The position numbers were made by a program, and so were the translations under genes. 64,000 nucleotides of DNA. Source: Siphonodentalium dalli (taxonomy: Eukaryota; Mollusca; Scaphopoda; Gadilida; Siphonodentaliidae). This document shows positions 22,293-33,769 of the stretch, piece by piece. Each line of letters starts with the position of its first letter. Positions within the stretch are counted from its first letter, which is position 1. The notes under the pieces were generated by a model. It saw nothing but the letters and a program-made list of their open reading frames with translations. It did no database searches and was not told the origin of the DNA. The DNA is taken from NCBI GenBank assembly GCA_032622095.1, contig CP136064.1, positions 143,547,954 through 143,611,953 of the forward strand, read 5' to 3'.

Positions 22293-23943
22293 TGTATAAT
22301 TTATAATATAACTAACAAGATGTATGGGATAGAATAATCTCATCCACAGGGCCACATAGCTGTGCTGGAAATAGGTCGTATCGAAATATATGGCCCCTTG
22401 AGTTATGTTTTTTATTGTGACGAAGTCATTGTTAGTTAAATACAAGTATGGTCTGAGTTTTCTAGATGAAACATAGCATGAGCTAAATTTCCTTCCATAA
22501 GTATGGTGCCATAATAACTCAGTTTAAACATGATCACCTCCATTCCAATTACTCTTCCACCCCACAAGTATAGTTAAAATTTACACCATCAGAGAAAAGA
22601 ACATGACATACAGAACATGACAAACATTGTGCCAAAGATAAACAATACTTGACCAGGGAGACCATTAAATTCATATTTATTAGCTTTGAACATCACATCA
22701 GTTTATGGACCACAAAGATGAATTAAGCAAAATGGATAACATATAGATATAGATACCTTGCCATCCTCATTAAAGGGAGCTTTTAAATCAGCACAACACA
22801 ATGCTTCATGAATCCAAATTTAACATAAAATCCGAAAATTCCATGTTAACTATTAAAGTGTGACACAAACAGAGAGGTCAGCAAGTTTGACAGAACTAGT
22901 ATTGTAAACACTACACAAATGTGCAATCCAAAGTAGGAATCCAAAACAAATGACTGAATCACTCACATTATGAACAGATAGATAAGTCTGTAGCCATGCC
23001 AAGAATCTAAATAGGCCCTTCTGGGTCAAAGAGTGAAGATTCCAGATATACCTCACTAACTTATAAGAGGGCAACGCACCCAAACACGAGGTACAAATAT
23101 TCCGAGATTGTATAATGCACTATCACTTTTGTGTGTGGATATAATCAATATGCCTTGTGAAATGACAAGTGTACACAAACGCTTTCGTCAGCGGGGTGTC
23201 CGGACAACCCCGGACTAATTGCCGGTATGGTGCTGGAGAATTTCGCTAATACAAAAGTCAATATCACATAAGAGATTGAAATCCAGATACATGCAGACGT
23301 CGTGTCCGAGGGACTTGAGAATGAGAACAGTGACACTGAGAAATATCCGAGCTACGCTTGACAAAAAACTTCAGCAAATTTACTCAATGAATATTCAGCC
23401 AGGTGGATGTATGCGGAGTACATGCATTCTTGCTTTATCAACCTATTAGGGAGTACCTGTTGATGTGTGCTGTCAACAGTGAATGGGAAACAGTGGGAGT
23501 TATATATATTAAGTCTCCTCCTCTGGACATGTTTATAGGGGACCTTCACCACTCATTGTTATACTGAGATGTTCACTAATTTATTCTGTCACCTTCCTTA
23601 ATGCATGTGAATAAGGAATGTTGGAGCTCTTGAATACTGTTAGGAAATGGTTTATAGGTAAAGTGTCCAACTCCTGGTCATAAACAATGTGATTTAATTG
23701 TTGTTAGCTGCTGTTAGTAGTGACTTTATAAGTATACACAAATTTATAATGGTAATCCTGTATATATAATATGAAAGAATGGCTACTGAAGCAGGTTCAA
23801 ATACATCAACATTTCTTTTAAAATCCCAGCTAGTATTAAAAGGAGGCCAATAAGGAAGAAACGGCCCTGCTAACCTTCATAGAATGGAGAGACAAAACTG
23901 GAAGTATAGTCAACTCCAGTTAAATTGCGCATCACATTTCGGG
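22293..23943. other. Anonymous DNA, weak coding hints near 23.2-23.5 kb
   Basis: No family recognised. Around 23230-23450 (plus strand) one frame reads an acidic peptide (ADVVSEGLENENSDTEKYPS) and then NLLNEYSARWMYAEYMHSC with two interrupting stops. It could be an old coding relic but is too weak to call. Confidence 0.35.
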
Positions 23944-23947
23944 TAAA

Positions 23948-24232
23948 ATTAAAAAATTTCATTTATCAAGTTGGAATTTTATGAATAAATTATACCTCAT
24001 ATCGCTCAGAATATATCACTTTAACGCTTCTAACTCGCATCGTTCTGTTTCCGGTGTGACTACGTCACCACCAGAATACACCTGCGTAAATCAGTTTAAA
24101 ACTTGGCATCCGAGGAGCCAAGAAAAACTCATTGAAAGGGAGGTGTGGGGGGGGGGGGGGGGGGGGGGTTCACGGATATGGGGTAGGTATAATTTATTCA
24201 TAAAATTCCAACGTGATAAATCAAATTTTTTC
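23948..24232. repeat. Short inverted-repeat (MITE-like) segment at the left end of copy A
   Basis: ATTTATCAAGTTGGAATTTT at the left end is inverted at the right end (about 24190-24232). It contains a 22-G run at 24147-24168 where copy B (near 52800) has only GGTGGGTGGG. Confidence 0.75.
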
Positions 24233-24412
24233 ATTTTATTCCATAAATTATCCTAACTCATATTGCTCAGAAGATTTCCAGAGCTCTGTCATGCTGTGAT
24301 ATGATGAGGTTTTCTAATCTGGTGGTTATCCTCTGGATGGGTTCAGTTCATATGAAAATATATTAAACAACCCATATACCATTAAATATACCGTATATAA
24401 TTATGTACACAG

Positions 24413-24645
24413 CATCATCGGCTCACATTTGTTAGAATGCATCAAAACTGTTTGAAACATGTTCAACGCTTGATGCCTCTAACTGCAGAAAAAGGAATCC
24501 ATCCATCATGCGAATTCACAAAGTTGATAAACATCTACACAATCATAATGTCTACAACACTTCAGTTGTAGAAGGTTCAACCTCACGCAAATATAATTTT
24601 ATGAATGTATTTGGCTGCGACAAATCAGCAGCAAATATTTGTTAA
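24413..24645 (+). pseudogene. Unknown ORF relic of copy A, frameshifted
   Basis: Counterpart of the ORF at 53060-53349. One base and then four bases are missing relative to copy B, so the frame is lost. The downstream stretch still reads KVDKHLHNHNVYNTSVVEGS and FGCDKSA. Protein not recognised. Confidence 0.35.
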
Positions 24646-24696
24646 ATAAACACTTTTGAACAAAGACCATGAAGGGGCCTCGAGAAAGAATAAACA

Positions 24697-25086
24697 TTCT
24701 TAGAGCACAATCCCATTGTTGCAATCGTTCCCTGATTTTGGTAAAGCACACCAATTTCCAAGGCTGGCGAAGGAATAGTTCAATGATTATCCCATTGTTA
24801 GTCACCCACAACTCATAACAAACAAATCGCACGGGCGCTTCAAAGTGGGAACAGTCCGTGTTGTTTCGGACATATCTATTCATGTTCATGTTAATCACGT
24901 TTTTGGGCGTGGCTAACCGGCTATTATGCCCAATCGCGGCCAGCGCACGGCAAATTTCCAGTTTATTGCATTATGTGTGATCAATTGTGCTCTAAGTCGG
25001 TCAGAGCACGCGGATTGTTCTTCACCAGAATAAATCTCGTCTCCGACTCGATTGATTCTGGTAAAGAACAATTCTTGTGCTCTAAC
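24697..25086. mobile_element. 390-bp MITE with TTAGAGCACAA ends
   Basis: Ends are TTAGAGCACAA (left) and TTGTGCTCTAA (right). Extra GAGCAC/GTGCTC words and a TTCTGGTAAAG(A/C)AC motif lie inside. Copy B reads straight through at the matching place (about 53356), which confirms an insertion. The palindromic TTA at each end makes a Harbinger-type TWA target possible, but the flanks do not settle it. Confidence 0.7.
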
Positions 25087-25295
25087 CATTACTTGATCAG
25101 TTACAATCCAGCTTGAAATTGTCTGTGAGGATCACGTATTTGTCAGAAATATATTATTCTCCTGACAGCTCCTGATGAACAATACTTGTTTTCTGTAAAT
25201 AAATGACAATAGATCTGTACAATGTTCAGGTAGTTGATCATCTAAACTATCTAAAAACTAGTATACATGTATATATTTTGCTCAGTAGACTCGAT

Positions 25296-26170
25296 TTTGA
25301 GGTGAACCTAGAACAAATTAGTTACAAGCTGTTTTTGGTGTCATTTTATCGGGCAGAATCTGGGGAACAATATATCCAACATCAGCTAAAATCCGCTTTG
25401 GGGAAAATTTCTACAGCTCATTGAAATGGGGTCCTATTTTTTATAACTTTTTGTGTAAATTTTGCTGTTCCTTATTAGTCTAGTCAATATGATGGAAAGA
25501 AAAACCCAACCATGAACAAATTACTGTGCAATGTCGTTTGGTGTGTTTGAATGTGACTATATCCATATGATAACATAACCAAAATCGCAATGAATCCCAG
25601 GGTGGGAAAATCGTAATTTTTGGGTCAAAAGACAGGAATATGTAAACAAAAATGGTGAAAATTGTAATTTTCTGGTTGAGACTCATATTGTAAGGTGAAC
25701 TTATATTAAATTAGTAACAAGCTGTTGTTGGTGTTATTTTGTTGGGCAGAATCTGGGGAACAATATATCCAAATTTCGCTTTGGGGAAATTTTCTATATC
25801 TTTGAAATAGGGTCCTATTTATGGTTTTTTTGTGTCAAGTTTGCAGTTCCTTATTAGTCCAGTCAAACGGATGGAAAGAAATGCCAAACCGTGAAAAATT
25901 TGCTATGCAATGACTTTTGGTCTTTTTGAGTGTGACTATACTCATATAATAACATATCCAAATCTGGTGAAAATTGGAATTTTGTTAATAAACAAATCTA
26001 CCAACCATAAATGTTCAGTCGAGTTCCCTGACTGCCAAATGTGACCACATAATAACATATCCAAAATGGCCATGCGTTTATTGAAGGGAAAGTCGTTAAT
26101 TTTGGATAAAAATGAAGAAAATATGTAAGAAAATGGTGAAAATTGGAATTTTTGTCTGGGAACCAGGTCG
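25296..26170. repeat. Tandem duplication inside foldback element 1
   Basis: Two ~400-bp copies (from about 25296 and 25690) share AGTAACAAGCTGT, GGGCAGAATCTGGGGAACAA and TCCTTATTAGTC; the second is more diverged. Confidence 0.8.
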
Positions 26171-26599
26171 GCCAAAATGCTTCTCCAGACTGGGGCCCCA
26201 GTATTAATCTTGATCCATTTTTTCGTAAGGATGTCTGCTCCAACTAATTTGACGCTAACATGTGGCCGTGAATGTTACGGGGCAATATGGCGGCAATTTC
26301 ATGGAGTGTACTACCATTCACTACAGGGTCCTCTAAATGTATTAATGTGACAGAAGCCTGCAACAAAAAACCGCATTATTCCTGTTGCCATAGCATAATT
26401 ATGCCTGTCATTTTGTTCATAATTTGACCATAAAACTATAAAATGGCGAATCCTAATCCGTTATAGAAGTCATATGCCGAGGATTTGACAATTCGGTGTC
26501 TAAACAGTTTTCAAAATGGCAGTCGGAAGTGAACAATTGAAGTGTTTTTTTTTTGTTGTTTTTTTTTACCAAATCTTACGATATCGTATAGCCAATATG

Positions 26600-27685
26600 T
26601 AGTCGTATATGCCACCACACAAGTTTCCAAAACCACCAATAGTTTCATAATTCATTAAATTTGTGTCCCAAACCACAAACAGAGTTACAAAACCCATCTG
26701 GTATCCAAAAAAAACCAACATGTGAGTATCCAAATCCATAAGACAGGCTCCCCAAATCCAAACATTGTTCCAAACCATCGACGGGATGTCCCAATCCACC
26801 AAACGAGTTTAACAAACCACCCAGACTGATGTAGACTGAGGTAGATAGCTCCCCAAACGATACTCAACTGGTGTCATTACCCACACATATAGTCCCTCAA
26901 ACAATGCATCGGTATTCAAACTCGCTCAAAATGAGTGTCCCAAACCACTACCGGTAAATGAGTGTCTCAATCGACCTGATTAAGGACCCAATCCATTCAA
27001 CGAATGTCCCCAAACCACACCAGTAGTGCTCCATACGTTGCAACCTATGTTCAAAACAACATAATAGGTGTGTCCCAAGCCATCCAGTAGGTTCCAGAAA
27101 TATCCAATGAGTGTCCATAACCATCAGATGAGTAAAACATACAATGAGCACCAATTGAGTGTGTCAAACCACTCAATCAATGCCCCAAACCACACAATGG
27201 GTGTACCATGGTTACCAAACCATTCATTGGGTGTTCGAAACCACATGAGAGGCAGGCATCCAATATGTAGCCCATGCCATATGTCATACAACATACAACT
27301 GTCATCTCAATCCATTCAACTGTAGTGTCTCAAACGGCCCAACCAGTGACCCAATCGGACACATAGTGTCCCAATGCACATAACCAGTATCTAAAATCTA
27401 TAGCAAGTGTCCCAAACCACTCAATGTGAACTCTCCACCCAATTGGTGTCCCAAAAGCATCCAACTGAAGTCACAAATCACCCAGCGGGTGACCCAAACC
27501 ATAAAATTAGCATCATAAACCATCCAACAAGTTCCCTATCCATCCAACTGGACAGGACTGGTGTTACAAACCAACAACCAACTGTCATATCAATACATCT
27601 ACAAGTGTACAAAACCCTCCATCGAGTATTTCACACGATCAAATGAGTTTGTCAAACCATCCAATGAGTTTACCAAAACATAGTT
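26600..27685 (+). repeat. Minisatellite arm of foldback element 1
   Basis: Dozens of degenerate units of roughly 26-32 bp built on GTGTCCCAAACCATCCAAT. The strand with CCAAACCA is the plus strand here. ORFs in this block are repeat artefacts. Confidence 0.85.
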
Positions 27686-27689
27686 TGAT

Positions 27690-29640
27690 ATATTTGATGG
27701 ATGGTTTTGTACACTAGTTTGGGACACCTATTAAATGACTGAGACATTCAGTGGGTGGTTTGAGACACTAGTTGGACGTTTTAGACACTCCTGATGGTTT
27801 TTATAATCATCGTGTGGCTTGGGACACACATTGCATGATTATGGACACTCATCTGTTGGTTTGGGACACCCACTGGATGGTTTGTGGTACACACTTGATA
27901 ATTTGAGACACCCACTTGTGTGGTTTGGGACACCACGTACATGAATTGGAACACTCGATGGGTGACATATGGCAATCGTTGGATGGTATGGAACACACAT
28001 TGGACTGGTTTGGGCACTACCGGTAATTGGATGGTTTGTGACACTATTTGGGTGGACTGTGTTACATATTATGTGGTTTGGGACACTCGTTGACTGATTT
28101 GGAATGCCCCTTCTATGGACTGGGACACTCACCAATTGATTTAAACATATTTTAGTATCCCTCATGCAGTCAATAAACAAAATACAAATAAAGATAATAG
28201 AATTAATGATATGGATGAGATTAATTTGGTATGTTATTAAGAAGGTGGTTGAGACACCTGTTGCATGCAGTGTTCGCGCTGTCGGTAGCCAAATTAGCCA
28301 ATGGCTAATCTTTTTCGAATTTGGCTAATAAAAATTTCATTTGGCTAAACTTTTGGCTAAACTTTTTTTGAACCCAAATGGAGACTGAAAGCATGGAGCC
28401 AGAAAGCTAATTAATAAAAGCGCTCAATAGATCGACATTCAAGACGAAGTTAGGTGACGAAAGTATTTCATTATTTTCGTATACTTATGAAATTTCGTAC
28501 AAAGGGAAACCCGATCGACAACTCTATCAACCAATCGATCACAAAGTGATATGCAATCATCTTTAGTTTTCACAAGACGGACATTCAAAGACGCATGGAC
28601 ATTAAACCGACCATGGTTGAATTATGACAATGTGAAGAAAGCAATGTTTTGTAACGTGCATTGACGCCGGTATATAAGCAATTTGTTCGTAACAGGCTGT
28701 TTTAATCTGGAGAAAGATTACGTCACTCTGCACGAAGCAGCAAAAGGTCATTATTAATTTTTACATTTAATCCCCTAATCCCCCATTCAGCCCATTGTCT
28801 GTCTGGTCACTCACGGTGCGCCTGCACAATGCATGTTTATGATGACATTGTATTTAAGACGGTCGAGGATTATGAGCACCAAACCAAGTGTAAGACAAAA
28901 GCTTAATCAGCCAAATGTGAATCAAGACAGATATTTTGTGGCTATTTGTCGTCAATACCGATACAGTCAAAATAATATGCATGCTTTTATGACAGATTGT
29001 AATTTGATAATGGCGTAACAATATTAAGTTATTAGTTTCCAGATGTCACTTAGATATTTTCGCAAGGATAAATATTTAATGATTTTAAAAAAGATATTGA
29101 TATAAAACAAAAAAATAATGACATTAAGACGGACACCCCCCCCCCCCCCCCCCCCCCCCAAATCACTCTTTCACATAAAGATTAATAAATTTTTAATAAA
29201 TGATATATATAAAAATACTTCTAGTTCATCAAAATTATTTAAATTATTGTGTATTTTACCTGTGTCTGTTAGATTTTACGTTTTAGTCATTAATTGTGAA
29301 CCGACCAGAAAACGATGATTTAATTTGGCCAATTTTGTTTTTAATTTGGCCAAAAAACATTTGGCTAAAGTTTTTTTCATTTGGCTAATAAAATTTTCAT
29401 TTGGCTATACTTTTGGCTAAAGTTTTTTTCGGTCCAGCGCGAACACTGGTTGCATGGTTTTGCACTCCTTAGATGGTTTGGGACACGCGTTAAGTTGTTT
29501 TTGACACTCATTGGATGTATTTCGATACTAGATTGGTTGCTGTGGACACTCATCAAATTATATTCGATACCGGAAATGAGAAGATTGAGTTAAAAATCAA
29601 TGACGAAATAGATATTTTTGACTTTCGATTGCAATATTCG
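27690..29640 (-). repeat. Inverted minisatellite arm of foldback element 1
   Basis: The same unit in the opposite orientation (GGATGGTTTGGGACACTC) from 27690 to 28180, resuming after the hAT insertion from 29449 to about 29640. With the left arm it could form a very large imperfect cruciform. Confidence 0.85.
28268..29448. mobile_element. Non-autonomous hAT element with perfect 8-bp target duplication
   Basis: 1181 bp. Perfect 14-bp inverted ends CAGTGTTCGCGCTG / CAGCGCGAACACTG are flanked on both sides by GTTGCATG (28260-28267 and 29449-29456), an exact 8-bp target duplication as expected for hAT. Subterminal TTTGGCTAA words recur near both ends. It contains a 24-C run (29136-29159) and no transposase. 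The intact ends suggest a recent insertion. Confidence 0.93.
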
Positions 29641-30571
29641 CCGCCATTTTGGGACTGTAGGGACAAATTCTCGACATATAGCTCATTATTATCGGATTAG
29701 GGTCCGACATCATTTACTGTTGTGCTAGCCATTACATGTTTTTTCGTCTAAATGGAAGCAATCTGGTGAATTTTAACAAAAATTCCCAATTATACTACTT
29801 TCAGTAGCCATAGTGTCCTTATTTTTGGAAGTGATTGCCTCATTTCTGCTAAAATGGGCACTAGTGGTTCATATCTGACGTCTAATGAGTATTCAGTACA
29901 CTGGTGTGTTCGATTTGCGGTTATTCTGGGCATTAAAATAATATTTGATTTTTCTTCGAATTTAGTACTGTCTATTTCGAATTTGAAGGACCCAAATTCC
30001 CAATCCTCGTGATATGGCTCACAATTATCAGACATTGATTTAAAATGGTGTATGTTGGCACAAATTGCCATTTAAACCAAATTTCTTATAAATGGAAACA
30101 ATCTGGTGAAATTTAGTGAAAATTGTCCAATTTTACCAATTTCGGTCGCCATTTTGTCTGCCATTTTGAATTTTGACAATCAAATTGTACACGAAATAAC
30201 ATACGTTTGTCATGACAACAATAATAATATGTTTATGTTGCATATTCCTGCCATCTGTATAACTTTAATTTAAATGACATTCATGTGTATATTTCATAAG
30301 AAACGGAAAATCATACATAAAAAACACAAATAAGACCTTTTTTTTAGCAGATTTTGGATATGTTGTTCCCCAGGTTCTGCCCGACAAAATGACACCAAAA
30401 ACAGCTTGTAACCAATTTGTTCTAGGTCTAATGCTTCAACGACCAGACTACAGTTATAGCTGGGATTACATGAGACCATATTTCCTGTTTTTGACAAGCC
30501 ATGTCTGATATGCATTATACCACTTTGTATTTTAGCCAAGATACATGTACCTGATCTATGGATGAAGATTG

Positions 30572-31836
30572 TAAGTCTTCACATCAATGCAAAATGAGAA
30601 AGCTGTAAGAAAGAATTGTTTTTCATGTGAATTGTTTCATTTTTTTTTTTAAATGGATCATATGGGTGTCGTTCTAACATTCTCAATAGTGCTGTCTTGA
30701 GGGGGGTCAATTTTCGTGGCACTACAATGGCCGAATTAGGAATACTTATGCACCATAGTCATGTTGTGTACTAGTACCATGTCTCCTTGTCAGATGCTGC
30801 CAATAATATTCTATAATTTTTTGGTAAGCTTCTTTCTTGCCAATTTCAGTCGAGAGAAGCCATGTAATCAGAATGTATACTAGTCTATGTCTATATGTTA
30901 CCACGTATTTATTTTACATATACATGTATTTGTATATACCGGTACATATCTATTCTTGTCAACATCATGTAAATATTTCATATGAGAAATAAAACATCTT
31001 CAAGAGTTTCAGATTCGGCCCAAAACTGTGGCTATTCGGATAAGTTGACATTGAATTATTAACATTATTATTTTGCATGTGTGTCAGAACTTGTGATGCT
31101 ATAATTATGCAAACATGTTCTCAGTCCAAGGTCAGAGCCTCTGCTCAGGCATGATCTTGGTGGGGATCGATCCAACTGGAGTTTTCATGTTATGTGTCGT
31201 GTTGATATACTGGACCACTGCAGTACTGTCAGACTGCATTAATATCTGGTGACCCGTTAGTACTGGGGTAATATATATTTGTTTATGTTTTTGTTTTCTT
31301 ATTTCCCAATTGTTTACATGCCTTTAGCTATCCTCCATGATCCATAGACCCAGAAAATGTAGATTGTTGAAATGTGCACCATAATCTGACTGGCTTGCAT
31401 ATCAATAACACTTTGATTATCATCTTAGGGATCAGAGGACAATATATGAGACATTTCACGGTCTTGTCTCGTGTTTAATTTAGTACTGCAATCGGCCTAT
31501 CGATGATTGGCTGTACGGTCTACATATACCTCATTAGACCATTGACTCTCATGTGTCATATTCGCTTTTGAAAAGATGAGTTAAATAAAAAGTTAAAATG
31601 AGAAAGGAAGCGGCAGCGATATGTTTGTTCTACGTGTCTACATGTTCTTGGATACTATTTTGAGTCGGTCATTGACCCTGTCTGCGCACTTACATTGCAC
31701 CTTGCAAACTGGCTTTGTGTCTTGTAATAACACATGTTCTGATAACGTTGTACCGGTACCAATATATTTCATTGTCATTGAGACTGAAGAAAAACTCTTC
31801 TGAGAAGGCTGTTCCCGGCCGGGACTGGTCAAAATT
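30572..31836. other. Extra segment in copy A, unidentified
   Basis: Absent from copy B, which joins directly at about 53656. No terminal repeat or coding signal recognised. Its left edge reads ATT|GTAAGTC, which by chance resembles a splice donor. Confidence 0.4.
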
Positions 31837-32118
31837 AACACATTGGATGAAGCCCATGCAGTCTTGATAATGATATCATTATTTTTTTGTCCTAACGAGA
31901 ATCTGAATTACCAGCACACGCAGAAGCTTTCCTCTGCTGTTCAACCTCAGGCCCGATAAGATGTCATCAAGGATTGGTTACACCTAATGGTAACATTGAT
32001 ATCCGCATAATGTAGACATGTGTCTGTTAAGGCCAACTGTCGTCCCACTATATATGGTGAAATGCAACTGCATGCGTGCGACAGAATTAGTCAAGACATT
32101 GTGTCGATAGAGAAGATA

Positions 32119-32270
32119 CAGTAATGCTCTAAGTAATCGACTCCTTAACCAGAGCAGAATTATGGGTAATTTTTCAGGATTTAGTCGGAAATATGGCTTG
32201 TTGCCATTCACCGGAATGCTCTCATCGAGAGATTTCCGATGAATGGCAACAAGGCATATTTCGAAATTGA
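32119..32270. mobile_element. Palindromic short element, copy 1
   Basis: Inserted in copy A relative to copy B. Shares ATCGACTCCTTAACCAGAG-type and AATTATGGGTAA words with 51680-51838, then an imperfect palindrome (32176-32262) built on CGGAAATATGGCTTGTTGCC. Confidence 0.6.
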
Positions 32271-32399
32271 CGAAATCAGGAGCTGATACAGATTAGGAGT
32301 TTGAACTCGAATAGAGATTGTGTTGTATCGCTCTCCTTCAGCCTTTTCATCAGTATCAAAATCTCTCATGTCAGAGTTTTCAGGGATACTATTGCATCA

Positions 32400-33010
32400 T
32401 AATCGTCTCACTCTCCGTCGGCCTTTCGCCATGATTTGAGCATATATAGCTCTGATTCTACATCAGATTCACAATCCTCTCCCTCTCCGTCGGCTTTCGC
32501 CATGATTTGAGTATTGTGATTCTACATCAGATTCAGTTACCATCCAAGTGTAAACGTGATGAAGTCCTGTATCTAGGCCTAGAGGCACTCGCAATGTGGA
32601 CTGTCCCTTTTCTCCTTTAGAGTCTTCAAAGGAATGATTCTGCCGAGCTACCCGAGATTAAGTCCGTGTCTAGTCTATACCATACTGGCACTAGCACTGG
32701 GGACTTTCTGTTCCTGAATCTTGATCTATAAGGTGTTGGAGCCAAAGTAGGCTATACTGCACCTTCGCCATGATTTGAGCGTTGTTCTGATTCTACATCA
32801 GATTCAGTTACTATCCAAGTTTAAACTTGATGAAGTCCTGTATCTAGGCCAAGAGTCACTAGCAATGTGGACTGTCCCTTTCTCCTTTAGTTCAAGGGAA
32901 TGATTCTGCTGAGCTACCAGCCCGAGAATAAGTCCGTGTCTAGTCTATACCGCACTAGCACTGGGGACTTTCTGTTCCTTGTTCTTGATCTATAAGATGC
33001 TGGAGCCAAA
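32400..33010 (-). other. Duplicated segment with conserved acidic minus-strand frames
   Basis: A ~242-bp segment is present twice in tandem (about 32522-32760 and 32761-33010) and once in copy B (54930-55215). On the minus strand it reads LDTGLHHVYTWMVTESDVES then QYSNHGESRRRGR, close to the copy B peptide. Another short frame reads MRDFDTDEKAEGERYN. Protein not recognised. It may be the remnant of the unit's own coding region. Confidence 0.35.
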
Positions 33011-33390
33011 GTAGGATATACTGCACAGGAAATTTTCCGCCATTTTTTTCCGCAGACAAAGACGAAAATCTCTGGTAAATTGAGGACATACTCTAGCCAA
33101 TTTACAAGGCATACAATAATGTATAATCCTCATATAAAGTGTAGATCGCCAAGCTGGATGCTTTAAATGTGAACAGTATCCATAATAAAATAGAGGAACG
33201 ATTAGAAATGATGTTGCTCCAAGGACGCAAAGTAGATAAACTGATTTACACAGGGGTATTCCGGTGGTGACGTGACATCAGTGAGTGATTAAAAAAGTCA
33301 CACCGGAAACAGAACGATGTGAGTTAAAGTGATATATTCTGAGCGATATGAGGTAGGTTAATTTATGGAATAAAATTCATTTGCACCAAA

Positions 33391-33769
33391 CCATATCCTT
33401 CAAAAAAAGACTAATTTTAATTGTTTATATGCACAGAGAATATGTGGTATTCAGCTTTAAATATTGCATACTAAAATGTACATGTATCATAACAGAAATG
33501 TTATTTTGATTGGACAATTAGACTTATACTAGTTCCTATAAGGTAGTCAAAGCGACAATATAAAATGTAAACCAAGGTTCTGACAGCCTGAAATAGGGGG
33601 ACAGATGGTTGGCCCAGGATAAACGGATGGATATCATGCCAGGAGTCAGTGGTCATGCAGTGGTCGAGTGCAGATGTTTTTATGTGTGCTCCGTGATATG
33701 TAATTGGATAACTCTCAAGTGGTGGCCACTGGATTAATGAATGGTTCTCTTCTAATCGTTTTCGTCTAA
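33391..33769. other. Spacer before the LINE-type ORF
   Basis: No gene recognised. It may hold the 5' untranslated region of the element that follows. Confidence 0.4.

Larger units (their letters stand above)
25290..30446. mobile_element. Foldback-type element 1 (5.1 kb)
   Basis: Terminal inverted repeats of at least 85 bp: 25306-25390 pairs with 30343-30426, sharing ACCTAGAACAAATT, AAGCTGTTTTTGGTGTCATT and GGGCAGAA(T/C)CTGGGGAACAA. A weaker 30-bp outer part runs to CAGTAG at 25283 and CTACAG at about 30452. Inside are a 400-bp tandem duplication (25296 and 25690), then a degenerate minisatellite running one way (26600-27685) and the opposite way (27690-29640). A later hAT insertion sits in the second arm. 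Copy B lacks the whole segment at about 53530, so it is an insertion. No transposase is visible, so it is non-autonomous. Confidence 0.75.
23944..33390 (+). mobile_element. Composite repeat unit, copy A
   Basis: Bounded by inverted sequences: 23944-24110 matches the reverse complement of 33225-33390, including CCTCATATCGCTCAGAATAT, TCGTTCTGTTTCCGGTGTGA and GTAAATCAGTTTA. It aligns in order with copy B (52568-57648) in blocks: 24236-24697 with 52890-53356, 25087-25285 with 53357-53530, 30440-30571 with 53530-53656, 31837-32117 with 53652-53940, 32268-33060 with 54716-55250, and 33066-33300 with 57410-57648. The gaps are insertions listed separately. The bounding repeats suggest that the unit is itself a transposon, but no known transposase is visible in it. 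Confidence 0.65.

Noticed and set aside
22110-22445. 111-codon minus-strand ORF
   Set aside because: Starts in unique DNA and ends in the microsatellite and satellite; no motif.
23219-23449. Possible coding relic near 23.2-23.5 kb
   Set aside because: One frame looks protein-like but has stops and no family match by eye; too weak for a call.
26566-28180. ORFs with repeated PNHxxGVPN-type peptides
   Set aside because: Translation of the minisatellite arms of foldback element 1.
31668-31685. GTCATTGAC palindrome-like word, possible 5' end of another hairpin element
   Set aside because: The palindrome is shorter, and no subterminal repeat, microsatellite or hairpin follows in either direction. 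The same applies to the word near 51380.
30572-31836. Extra segment of copy A read as an intron (ATT|GTAAGT left edge)
   Set aside because: No convincing acceptor at the right edge, and the flanking blocks are repeats, so I treat it as an unidentified insertion or a deletion in B.
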